This document shows, in pieces, positions 56,519 to 64,000 of a DNA stretch of 64,000 nucleotides (the stretch's first letter is position 1; each line of letters opens with the position of its first letter). Below the pieces are notes generated by a model. The model searched no databases. It saw nothing but the letters and a program-made list of their open reading frames with translations, and was not told the origin of the DNA. A program made the position numbers and the translations under genes. Origin of the DNA: CAZJDV01 sp964544865 (GTDB taxonomy: Bacteria; Chloroflexota; Dehalococcoidia; Lucifugimonadales; CAJWER01); contig CAZJDV010000004.1 in the NCBI GenBank assembly GCA_964544865.1, positions 1-64,000 on the forward strand. The letters are read 5' to 3'.

Positions 56519-57517
56519 CTACATCACGCGGTCCAGGCGGGAGTTGGTCGTGACCCCCGGCGTGCGGCCTCGCTTTGCGATCGGTCGGCCCTCGATCTCG
56601 TGGATGTCCGACATGAACGGGTTCGGGGCCGCGGCGGCGATGTAGGTCCCGACGCCGAAGGTGTCGACGGGAGCGCCGTGCGCGATGAAGTGGCGGATCC
56701 GCGCCGCGGTGAAGCCGCCGGTGACCATTATCTCGACGTGCCTGAAGCCCGCAAGGTCGAGCCGGGCGCGGACCTCTTTGACGAGCTCGTGCGTGACGCC
56801 GCCCCTCTCGGGCGGCGTGTCCAGCCGGATCCCCCTCAGCTTCTCCCGCAGGCTGCGGGCCACGTTCAGCGCCTCTTCGGCCTCGTCCTTGAACGTGTCA
56901 ACCAGCGCGACCCGCGGCACCTCCTGCGGCATGTGCCTGTCGAAGGACTCAATTGCCTTGACGGTGTCGCCTATCACCAGGTTGAGCGCGTGCGGCATGT
57001 TGCCCGCCGGGGTCACGCCGGCCAGCCTGGCCCCCTGGATGGTCGAGCAGGAGACGCAGCCTCCCTTGACGCTAGCGTAGTCCATGTTGGCGGCGACGTT
57101 GGGGTGCACATTCCGGGCGCCTATGGCAACGACGGGCGTCTCGCCCGCAGCCTCGACGCACTCGCGGGCCGCGGTCGCCCAGCCGGTCGAGTGGGCCAGC
57201 ATGCCGCAGATCGCCGTCTCGTACAGGCCGAGGGAGCCATAGGGCGCCTTGACTCGCAGAGCCACCTCCCCCGCCTCGATGTGCTCGCCCTCCTCGAGGG
57301 CCCAGACCTCGCTGCCGGTGTCGGGAAGGATTCGCGACAGCAGCACTCTGGCCTCGGTCAGACCGCACAGCACACCGCTTCTCTCAGGCGTGAACTCCAT
57401 GGTGACCGCGGGGTTCACGCCCTCATTGCGAAGGATGGTAAGTGTGCGCTGAAGGTAGACGTCGGCGGTGTCGCCCACCAGTACCGGCCTGCTAATCTCG
57501 AACTGACTATTGACCAT
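56519..57517 (-). CDS. Nicotinate phosphoribosyltransferase (short form)
   Basis: 332 residues. Type II PRTase barrel features: RNEGVNPAVTMEFTPERSGV, ALYGSLG-like APYGSLGLYETAICG, VVAIGARNVHPNVAANMDY (substrate-binding Arg region), VSCSTIQGARLAG, ALVDTFKDEAEEALNVA, RLDTPPERGG and MVTGGFTAARIRHF, GVGTYIAAA. It makes nicotinate mononucleotide from nicotinate and PRPP. The isochorismatase-family gene directly upstream (34 bases) would supply nicotinate, so the two form an NAD-salvage unit. ATG 57517 has AAGGG 9 bases upstream. A second, broken homologue lies at 62125-63460. Confidence 0.88.
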   Translation of the reverse strand: MVNSQFEISRPVLVGDTADVYLQRTLTILRNEGVNPAVTMEFTPERSGVLCGLTEARVLLSRILPDTGSEVWALEEGEHIEAGEVALRVKAPYGSLGLYETAICGMLAHSTGWATAARECVEAAGETPVVAIGARNVHPNVAANMDYASVKGGCVSCSTIQGARLAGVTPAGNMPHALNLVIGDTVKAIESFDRHMPQEVPRVALVDTFKDEAEEALNVARSLREKLRGIRLDTPPERGGVTHELVKEVRARLDLAGFRHVEIMVTGGFTAARIRHFIAHGAPVDTFGVGTYIAAAAPNPFMSDIHEIEGRPIAKRGRTPGVTTNSRLDRVM

Positions 57518-57551
57518 AAAGGTTAACCCTTGAATTCGCTAGGGGGGGGTG

Positions 57552-58088
57552 CTAGAGGGCAGTGGAATCCGGCTGCCGCACTAGCCTGGCCCCCAGTATA
57601 TTCTCCATATGCTGCAGCGCGAACGTGTGCGCCTCTGGGTCGAAGGCGGCCACGCAGTCTACGGGCACGTCGACTGCGTAGTCTCTATTTCGCGCGTCGG
57701 CCGCCGTGTGCATTACGCAGATGTCGGTGCATACACCGCAGATGATGATCTTTTCTGGGCCCAGCGCCGAGAGCCGCTCGCCTAAATTCGTATCGTAGAA
57801 GGCGCTGTACCGGCGCTTGGGGATTATCTCTCCCTCGTACTTCGATAGCTCACGGATTACGTTTGGCTCCTCGGTGCCCTTCACGCAGTGCACGGGGAAC
57901 ATCTGGAACTCCAGATCGTCCGAGTCGTGGGTATCGCACAGGAAGATGACTCTGGAGCCCGCCGCCTGCTCATTCTCGATCAGTCGCTGGATATTGGGGA
58001 TAAGGCCGCGGTAGCCTTCAGAGTAAAGGTTGTGGCCTCTCTCCAAAAAGCCAACGACCATATCCACAACCAGCACCACGTTCGCCAT
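57552..58088 (-). CDS. Isochorismatase-family hydrolase, probable nicotinamidase
   Basis: 178 residues. The Asp-Lys-Cys triad is seen: Asp9 in VVLVVDMVVGFLERG, Lys in PKRRYSAFYDT, and Cys in IICGVCTDICVMHTAADAR with the usual cis-peptide before it. Metal-ligand positions DTHDSDD are also present. These features fit nicotinamidase (nicotinamide to nicotinate plus ammonia), and the adjacent nicotinate phosphoribosyltransferase supports this. An eight-G run in the 34-base gap to that gene could be a hot spot for length errors. Confidence 0.87.
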   Translation of the reverse strand: MANVVLVVDMVVGFLERGHNLYSEGYRGLIPNIQRLIENEQAAGSRVIFLCDTHDSDDLEFQMFPVHCVKGTEEPNVIRELSKYEGEIIPKRRYSAFYDTNLGERLSALGPEKIIICGVCTDICVMHTAADARNRDYAVDVPVDCVAAFDPEAHTFALQHMENILGARLVRQPDSTAL

Positions 58089-58190
58089 CTTCCTGCTCTC
58101 CGATAGGCTCGGTGACGTATGTTACCGCGCACCCGGAAAAACATCAAGGGTGCGCTCACCGCAGCGGGCCCGCCCCGCAACCGGCCTTCA

Positions 58191-59009
58191 CTATTCCCCG
58201 TCGCCCAGATCGACCGCCTCTGGCATCTCGTCCAGCCCGTAGTACCTGTGCTCGATCCGGTCGTCGTAGACCTTCACGATCCGGAAGCCCGACGGGTCGT
58301 CTCCCAGCGAAAGCCCGACGGCGCTGGTGACCACCATCTCCATGTCGCCGTCCGTGGCGTGGTCGTTGGCGTGCCAGTGCCCGGCGAAGACCGCCGGGAC
58401 GCCGGCCGAGTGGAACACATCCAGCAATATCCGCCGCCTCTCGAGAGGGATCGCCCTGGGGCCGTCCCCCTCGCCGGGATGCTCGCCGAACAGGGGGTGG
58501 TGCATGAAGACCACGACGCGGCCGCTCCCCCCGCCAGCGGCCCGGGCTAGGTCCGCCTCCAGGAACTCGGTCTGGCGGTCCCACTCCCGTGGGACGTGGG
58601 CCGGGTCGAACGCGACGGAGCTGTTGAGGGCGACGAAGTGCACGCCGCCGTGGTCGAAGGAATAGTTGTCATCGCCGAACCTCTCCCGATACTGGTCCAG
58701 GAGCGAGGCCGTCGGCGCGTTGCCGACGTCGCAGTTGCCCGCCAGTAGGCGCAGAGGGATGCGGTCGTCAAGCATGCCGTTGATTCGGACGAACTCGTCG
58801 ATCTGGCCCGAGTCGGACGGGTGCTGGACCAGGTCGCCCGTGACCACCACGAATTCGGGACCGAGCCGGTTGGCCTCGGCGATTGCCTTCACGTAGCGCT
58901 CCGTCTCGTAGGCGAAGCCGGTCACGCCGGTCTGAGGGTCCGCCGCCTTCGCGCGGTCGGCGTAGAGGCCGAACTGGGGGTCGGACATCTGAATGAAGAA
59001 AAAGGCCAT
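58191..59009 (-). CDS. Calcineurin-like metallophosphoesterase
   Basis: 272 residues from ATG 59009 (AGAGAGGA upstream). Metal-binding motifs in order: QMSDPQFG (D-x-H position occupied by Q/F), VVTGDLVQ (GD), LAGNCDVGN (GNHD-like), VVFMHHPLF and FAGHWHAND (GHxH). Two usual ligands differ: the first DxH is DPQ, as in CPPED1-like enzymes, and the third motif has Cys for His. This resembles the CPPED1/CSTP1 phosphatase group. It stands 102 bases upstream of the nicotinamidase-like gene and may be co-transcribed; a link to nucleotide salvage is only suggested by position. Confidence 0.85.
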   Translation of the reverse strand: MAFFFIQMSDPQFGLYADRAKAADPQTGVTGFAYETERYVKAIAEANRLGPEFVVVTGDLVQHPSDSGQIDEFVRINGMLDDRIPLRLLAGNCDVGNAPTASLLDQYRERFGDDNYSFDHGGVHFVALNSSVAFDPAHVPREWDRQTEFLEADLARAAGGGSGRVVVFMHHPLFGEHPGEGDGPRAIPLERRRILLDVFHSAGVPAVFAGHWHANDHATDGDMEMVVTSAVGLSLGDDPSGFRIVKVYDDRIEHRYYGLDEMPEAVDLGDGE

Positions 59010-59186
59010 GCGAGTCCTCTCTTTCTTGGAACAGACCATCATCTTGGCGGCCGCTATCGCGCGGGCACCCTTCGTTTGGCACGATGCACATGGTACAACT
59101 TATGCGGGGCTGTGGTGCGTCCCCGTCCACTGCCCTTCACGAGACCCCAATTGACCCCCGCCCGCGCCATCACCTAGAATCGATGC

Positions 59187-60479
59187 ATGACAACCGCAAA
59201 CGGTAATGGCAAGGCGACTTTCCAAGAAACCACCCTCGACAATGGCTTGTGCGTGCTGACCAGCCCGATGGAGCATACGCGATCGGTGAGCATCAGCGTT
59301 TTCGTCGGCGTGGGCTCGAGGTACGAGCCTGACGAGCGCGCCGGTATATCCCACCTCGTCGAGCATCTAGTGTTCAAGGGCACCGAGAAGCGGCCTACGC
59401 CGGCGGAGATCAGCGGCGCGGTGGAGGGCGTCGGCGGCATGATGAACGCCAGCACCGAGCAGGAGATGACCGCCTACTGGTGCAAGGTCGCCCGGCCATA
59501 CCTGCCGGAGACCCTGGACCTGCTCATCGACATGCTGCGCAACTCCGTTCTCGACCCCAGCGAGGTCGAGCGCGAGCGGCTGGTCGTGGTCGAAGAGCAG
59601 AACATGATCAACGACTTCCCGAACCAGAAGGTAGAGGCGATCATCGACGACATGCTATGGCCTGGCCACCCTCTGGGCCGCGACATCGCCGGGTCCCGCG
59701 AGTCGGTCATGGGAACGACGCGGGACATGGTCTCCGACTTCGTTGCGCAGTACTACCTCCCATCGAACATGGTTGTCAGCGTGGCGGGCAACGTCGACCA
59801 CGACGACGTGGTGAGGCAGGTCGTCGCCCTGTGCGCCAGCTGGAAACCGGGCACGCCACCGGGTTGGACCCCCTTCGCCGAAAAGCAGGCGGAGCCCGGA
59901 TTTCGTCTCGATACCTGTCGGACCGAGCAGTCCCACCTCGTGATAGCCGTCCCCGGGATCTCCAACACACATCCAGATAGGTATGCCGTGGACCTAATGA
60001 GCGTGGTGCTGGGCGAGGGGATGAGCAGCCGCCTGTTCATCGAGATCAGAGAGAAGCGCGGACTGGCCTACGACATTCACAGTGGCGTGACGCACTTCCG
60101 GGACTGCGGCGCGTTCATGATCGCCGCTGGCGTGGACCCGAAGCGGGTGTATGCCGCCGTCGACACCATACTCGCCGAGGTCGGCCGGATCAGGGAAACG
60201 GTTCCGAACGAAGAGCTGGACAAGGCGAAGAGGCTCAGCACCGGAACGCTCATGCTCCGGATGGAGGACACCCGAGCCGTGTCGGGGTGGGTGGGCGCAC
60301 AGCAGATGCTCCTGGGCCGGGTCCTGGAGATGGACGAGGTGGTGGAGAGCATCAACTCGGTGACAGCGGAGGACGTGCGCCGGGTCGCCAACGACCTGCT
60401 CCAGACCGAGAAGCTGAACCTGGCGGTGGTCGGTCCGTCACGCGGCAGCGCCCGCTTCCGCCGCTCGCTCAAGCTGTAG
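59187..60479 (+). CDS. M16-family zinc metallopeptidase (processing-peptidase type)
   Basis: 430 residues. Inverted zinc site HLVEHLVFKGT (HxxEH) with the downstream Glu in the EEQNMINDFPNQKVE segment, plus GSRYEPDERAGISHLVEH and NASTEQEMTAYWCKV. The C-terminal half carries YGEGMSSRLF-like LGEGMSSRLFIEIREKRGLAYDIHS. This is the PqqL/MPP-beta form of about 420 residues that acts as a homodimer or heterodimer on short peptides. It is divergent from the phosphoesterase. No signal peptide. Confidence 0.92.
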   Translation: MTTANGNGKATFQETTLDNGLCVLTSPMEHTRSVSISVFVGVGSRYEPDERAGISHLVEHLVFKGTEKRPTPAEISGAVEGVGGMMNASTEQEMTAYWCKVARPYLPETLDLLIDMLRNSVLDPSEVERERLVVVEEQNMINDFPNQKVEAIIDDMLWPGHPLGRDIAGSRESVMGTTRDMVSDFVAQYYLPSNMVVSVAGNVDHDDVVRQVVALCASWKPGTPPGWTPFAEKQAEPGFRLDTCRTEQSHLVIAVPGISNTHPDRYAVDLMSVVLGEGMSSRLFIEIREKRGLAYDIHSGVTHFRDCGAFMIAAGVDPKRVYAAVDTILAEVGRIRETVPNEELDKAKRLSTGTLMLRMEDTRAVSGWVGAQQMLLGRVLEMDEVVESINSVTAEDVRRVANDLLQTEKLNLAVVGPSRGSARFRRSLKL

Positions 60480-60583
60480 GGGGCGGGGCGCACCGCGGAG
60501 TGCGCTGAGATCACAGAGCAGGCGCCATTGGAAATCGGGCAGATATTACTGAGGCCGCAAACCTGCCGCTGGAGGACCAGGAA

Positions 60584-60685
60584 GTGAAAGACTACCACAT
60601 CAACGTCTTCCACAGCGAAGAAGATGAGTGTTACGTAGCGAATTGGAGCAAACAAACACATGGGAGGTCGGCCCGTGACTGCTGA
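60584..60685 (+). pseudogene. Remnant of a HicB-type antitoxin-like N-terminus
   Basis: GTG 60584 (GGAGGA upstream) reads VKDYHINVFHSEEDECYVAN, close to the start of HicB-family partial RNase-H proteins (MKDYHI-FYSEEDGGYIAD). The homology ends after about 20 residues, and the frame stops at 60685 after 33 codons. No hicA is seen. It is best explained as a truncated relic next to another damaged gene. Confidence 0.5.
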
Positions 60686-61153
60686 ACTGCGAGCTCGTAA
60701 GATCGAGTCCTATGGAAACGCCCACGGTGCGCTAGTCGACGCCTTGAACCGGTTCCCTCAGGAAATATGGCGTTTCAAGGACGATCACGGCAGTTGGAGC
60801 ATACATGAATTGTAATCCACATAGCGGACAGCGAAGCCAATAGCTATATCCGGTGCAGGCGGATTATCGCGGAGCCAGATGTTCCTCTCGCTCCTTATGA
60901 CGAAAACCAGTGGCTCGATTCGCTACGCTACCACGAACAAAGCACAGAAGATGCTCTAGAACTGTTCAGGTGGCTACGGCGCAAAAGCTATCTGCTGGTG
61001 AAGTCGCTGCCCGAAGCATTCTGGTCGAACACTGCCTATCACCCTGAGAACGGAAACATGACCCTAGACGATTGGCTCGATGTCTACGAGCGGCACGTTC
61101 CAGAGCATATACAACAAATGTCGGAAAACTACGAGGCCTGGCTCAAGTCGTAA
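60675..61153 (+). pseudogene. DinB-like (YfiT/DUF1572-type) four-helix protein, frameshifted
   Basis: GTG 60675 (GGGAGG upstream) reads VTAELRARKIESYGNAHGAL, RFPQEIWRFKDDHGSWSIHE and then stops (TAA). One base on, another frame continues VIHIADSEANSYIRCRRIIA, LRYHEQSTEDALELFRWLRR and LDDWLDVYERHVPEHIQQMS to TAA 61151-61153. A single missing base near 60811 accounts for this. DinB-superfamily proteins are metal-binding helical bundles, with the H-IADSE motif and the C-terminal H giving ligands, some being thiol-dependent transferases. Confidence 0.7.
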
Positions 61154-61347
61154 CTGCGTTGCAACATCGTTGCGGGGTCGTCTCTCGGCATAGATAGACA
61201 CTGGCGCGACAACCGCCACCTTGGCATGATGGAGTGCATGAGAGTGATACTAGGCTTGCGAGGCACTGCGACAGAGGAGACAGGTGTGGCGGGAATCGGG
61301 AGGGTCTTTTTTGTGCAAGAATCGTGTTTCTTGTGCAGGGCGGCATT

Positions 61348-61926
61348 CTAGTGCAAAGCCTCCTCGGGGGGAAAGGATAGGGGGCACCCACCCAGCTCCG
61401 CGCTCGTCCCCACGTCCAGCTCCACATCTAGCGTGTTGATGACTCCCGCCAGCAGCGAGTAGTAGCCGACCAGCACGATCAGGTCGACGGTCTGGGCCGA
61501 GCCTATCAAGTGCTCGACGGCCTGGTACGTGCGATCGGTGAGAGTCCTGTTCCGGACCAGCTCTTTCGCCGCCTGGGCGAACACGCCCTCCTTCGCCGGA
61601 AGGCCCATCGGCGCCCGGCCGCTGCGGATGGCCTCGATGACCTCTTCGCGTACCCCGGCGTCCCTGGCGACCGGCTCGTGGTGGGTCCACTCGTAGGCGA
61701 CTTTAAGCTCCCNNNNNNNNNNNNNNNNNNNNNNNNNNNNNNNNNNNNNNNNNGATCGGTAGCGCAGGTACGCGCCGAGATCGCCCGCGGCCTCGGCCGC
61801 GTCCGGGCTGTTCAGCAGCACCCTGAAGACATTGAGCACGCTGCCTCGCGTCCCGGCGATGCTGTCGTAGATGTGCTGCTTGTCCTCGGGCAGCTCCTCT
61901 CTGGATACTAATGGGACCTTCGCCAT
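61348..61926 (-). CDS. Carboxymuconolactone decarboxylase (AhpD-like) family protein, interrupted by a gap
   Basis: About 192 residues from ATG 61926, with 41 N (61713-61753) covering roughly 15 residues while keeping the frame. Visible parts are REELPEDKQHIYDSIAGTRG, LNSPDAAEAAGDLGAYLRYR, then after the gap ELKVAYEWTHHEPVARDAGV and LTDRTYQAVEHLIGSAQTVD, VGYYSLLAGVINTLDVELDV. The YEWTHHEPVA motif is typical of gamma-carboxymuconolactone-decarboxylase-like proteins of this size. In AhpD a CxxC lies near here; this copy has no Cys in the visible part. It is probably a decarboxylase or peroxidase-like enzyme of unknown substrate. Confidence 0.8.
   Translation of the reverse strand: MAKVPLVSREELPEDKQHIYDSIAGTRGSVLNVFRVLLNSPDAAEAAGDLGAYLRYRXXXXXXXXXXXXXXXELKVAYEWTHHEPVARDAGVREEVIEAIRSGRAPMGLPAKEGVFAQAAKELVRNRTLTDRTYQAVEHLIGSAQTVDLIVLVGYYSLLAGVINTLDVELDVGTSAELGGCPLSFPPEEALH
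61713..61753. other. Assembly gap of 41 N
   Basis: A run of 41 unknown bases inside the CMD-family gene. Unlike the first gap its flanks are ordinary coding sequence and the frame is preserved across it, so its length is probably close to correct. Confidence 0.95.
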
Positions 61927-62124
61927 TGTCTGCTCCTCTCTCAATGCGTGATTTCGGAAATCCGGAAGACCGCGGGAATACCCTCTCTGTCGTCGTGCCC
62001 GTCCTCTCCTTTGCCAAGGGAAAAGAAGAGGGATTCATAGCTGAGGGATGCCCCCAGGCCTCCACGAGAGGGGGATTTCCCCTTCTGGACTCCCCCGATT
62101 CTGACCTGCAGGACAGGCTCCTAT

Positions 62125-63460
62125 CTATTGCCCCAGCTCACGCTCCCTGACCTGCGCCTCCACGGTCGCCTGGAGGTCCGTGAGTCCCTGGCTGTATCTC
62201 ACCTCGTACGTGGCCGGGGACCGCAGGGCCTTGTGGGCCTCGGGGAGGTGCGCGAACTCACGAGCGAACCGCTCCCTGAGCTCTTCCAAGGGCGGGAGCT
62301 GATTCATTAGTCGCCCGCCCCTCATCACCTCGGTTAACAGAGGCTCGCCGCCGGTGTCGCGCCGTTGCTCAGTGGCAGGTGCTATCACGTCGTGCAGGTA
62401 CTCGCCGCTCTCGTCGCTGTATCGAAACACCTGCTTCGGACCGGGGAGCGACCGCTTTCCGGCGCTTAGCTTGAGGGTCGGGCGCCCCCTGTACTCTACC
62501 AACTTGTAGACGCAGTCCGTCCACGGCGCGTCGGCGGACACACCAACCTTGGTGCCCACGCCGAACCCGCCTATCGGCGCCCCGGCGCGCAGCAGCTCGT
62601 CTACCGCGAACTCGTCAAGACCGCCGCTTGCGAAGACTTCGACATCTTGCAGGCCAGCGTCGTTCAGGATTGCCCGTGCTCTTATCGACAGATCGAGCAG
62701 GTCGCCGCTATCAATGCGAACGGCCCTCAGGGGGTGGCCGCGCCGCCTCATTTCAACGGCCAGCGCAACGGCCTTGCGCACTCCCTCCAGCGTGTCGTAG
62801 GTGTCGACGAGAAAGGTGCTGTTGTCGGGGAAGGACTCGGCGTAGGCGCGAAGGGCCTGCTCTTCCCTCGGGAACGCCTCGACGAATGAGCGGGCCATGG
62901 TACCGAAGACGGGGATCCCGTAGAGACTGCCAGCGAGGACGTTGCTGGTGCCCGCGAAGTCGGCCATGTAGCTGGTACGGGCGAACTTGTTGGCGGCGTC
63001 TGCGCCGTGGGCGCGCCGCGTGAACGACCCGGGCCGCCTTCGTAGCCAGCACGCTCTGTAGATTCACCTGGTTGAGGAGGCAGGTCTCGGCGATCTGGGC
63101 TTCGATTATTGGCGCGGTCACCTCGATGACCGGCTCGTTGGCGAAGAATATCGTGCCCTCGTCCATCGCCCGCACCGTGCCGGTGAACCGCAGTTCTGGT
63201 AGAAACTCCAGAAAGTCGGGGTCGAATAGGTCCAGGGACCGCAGGTACCGGGTCTCGTCCTCGGAGAACTGCAGGTCCTTGAGGTAGTCGAGCGCGTCCT
63301 GGATGCCTCCAAGGACGAAGTACCCACGATCGGGCGGGTAGTTGCGGATGTAGAGGCTGAACGTGGCCTGCGCGGTCTCGCTGCTCTGCCAGTACGCCTG
63401 GGCCATGGTCAGCTCGTAGAGATCGGTGAACAGCGCGAGGGACGGTTTGCTAGAGGCCAT
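62125..63460 (-). pseudogene. Nicotinate phosphoribosyltransferase, second copy, frameshifted with small deletion
   Basis: The first part (ATG 63460) reads SLALFTDLYELTMAQAYWQS, FVLGGIQDALDYLKDLQFSE, IIEAQIAETCLLNQVNLQSV, LATKAARVVHAAR. The second part, in another frame, resumes GADAANKFARTSYMADFAGT and continues to VRIDSGDLLDLSIRARAILN, VFASGGLDEFAVDELLRAGA and GFGVGTKVGVS. At the join (about 63000-63025) the family normally has about ten residues including the VDFGxRR substrate-binding motif, which is missing, so a deletion of non-multiple-of-three length between GC-rich repeats is likely. It is the longer bacterial pncB form, distinct from the intact short copy at 56519-57517. The 61927-62124 gap downstream holds nothing I can name. 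Confidence 0.8.
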
Positions 63461-63513
63461 GTACCTAGAAGATCTCCGGAGAGGGACGGTTGAACAAACG
63501 CGGGAAGGTCTGG

Positions 63514-63948
63514 CTAGTCATCCTGCAAGGACACTCTTATGCCCTCTGCGGCCCTGTCCAGTTCCTCCCGTGCCGGCAGGTCGCGGTAGTCCGGAGGGAG
63601 CACGAGCCTAAACCCATCCTGGTGGTAGCGCGGGATGATGTGCAAGTGGAAGTGGAATACTTCCTGGCCTGCGGCGACTCCGTCCGCGACGAACCAGTTG
63701 ATCCTTTCGCATTTCATCGTGTCGTACAGGGCCCGCGTGATTCGAGGTGCAGCAGCAAACAGGACTCCGCCGATGTCCGGGGGAAGGTCTGCGATTCGTT
63801 CCGCGTGGGCTCTCGGAATCAGTAGGGCGTGACCGCGCGTGATCGGCTGGATGTCCATGAACCCCATGAGCGTGTCGTCCCGGTACACGACGCTTGCTCC
63901 GGCCTCCCCGGCGACAATTTGGCAGAAGACGCAGTCTGGTTTGCTCAC
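63514..63948 (-). CDS. HIT-family (histidine triad) nucleotide hydrolase/transferase
   Basis: 144 residues from GTG 63948 (VSKPDCVFCQIVAGE is the normal family start; the frame is open up to 63993 near the window edge). The HIT motif is HFHLHIIPR, with supporting DDTLMGFMDIQPITRGHALLI and a zinc-type Cys pair in CVFC. Members split AMP from phosphoramidates or dinucleotides. It is 53 bases upstream of the broken pncB copy. Confidence 0.9.
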   Translation of the reverse strand: MSKPDCVFCQIVAGEAGASVVYRDDTLMGFMDIQPITRGHALLIPRAHAERIADLPPDIGGVLFAAAPRITRALYDTMKCERINWFVADGVAAGQEVFHFHLHIIPRYHQDGFRLVLPPDYRDLPAREELDRAAEGIRVSLQDD

Positions 63949-64000
63949 GCCTGGTCTTGTCTCCCGGCCCGCGAAGGGTCGGGGTCGTCCCAAAAGTGGT

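Overview
The window is about 64 kb of a high-GC bacterial genome. It is very probably an uncultivated Chloroflexota of the Dehalococcoidia/SAR202 kind. The evidence is gene content and style: secreted S-layer-like and PT-rich surface proteins, a short type of nicotinate phosphoribosyltransferase, zinc-type bS18, and frequent GTG/TTG starts. This placement is inference, because there is no rRNA in the window. Two runs of N (16344-16353 and 61713-61753) show that it is a scaffolded, probably metagenomic, assembly. The first gap lies inside a poly-G/poly-C artefact.

Layout. 1-3584: a signalling block. A response regulator runs off the left edge on the minus strand. Divergent from it is a promoter-led, translationally coupled set: a 66-aa peptide ending Asn-Trp-Ile, an isoprenyl-diphosphate-synthase-like protein, a multi-pass membrane histidine kinase and a NarL-type regulator. 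This is the layout of a ComQXPA isoprenyl-peptide quorum-sensing locus, although three of its four genes carry frameshifts or deletions. 3639-9836: amidase, trigger factor-ClpP-ClpX, and a DapA-family protein. 10044-14837: rpsR-ssb-rpsF (minus), lipB, dgkA and a penicillin-acylase-family hydrolase. 14834-17128: a frameshifted lipoprotein next to a secreted protease that carries the same VVGVG-type domain and is interrupted by an amber codon and the gap. 17534-25840: argF, der-plsY-gpsA, then rsmE, prmA, dnaJ and hrcA on the minus strand. 26093-30197: two exported surface proteins separated by a clear terminator. 30643-34175: rho and pyrG. 34523-38552: an FAH-family enzyme, an odd class IV aminotransferase, sucD-sucC and tRNA-Ser.

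39032-49363: an adenylate-cyclase/cNMP-binding pair (both frameshifted in G-rich stretches), ffh, an M28 peptidase lipoprotein, an MMPL transporter, a malate/lactate-type dehydrogenase and gyrA. 49364-50852: a repeat-rich upstream region and a DUF5343 gene. 50979-56477: an apparent class I amidotransferase pseudoenzyme divergent from recA, then recX, a CNNM/CBS protein and tilS. 56519-59009: a nicotinate phosphoribosyltransferase, an isochorismatase-family hydrolase and a metallophosphoesterase. 59187-63948: an M16 peptidase, a HicB remnant, a broken DinB-like gene, a CMD-family protein spanning the gap, a second and broken nicotinate phosphoribosyltransferase, and a HIT protein.

Most core genes are intact. 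Frameshifts concentrate in accessory loci (the ComQXPA-like block, the cyclase pair, the VVGVG proteins, DinB and the second pncB). This argues for real decay or strain mixture there rather than uniformly poor sequence, but only read mapping can settle it.
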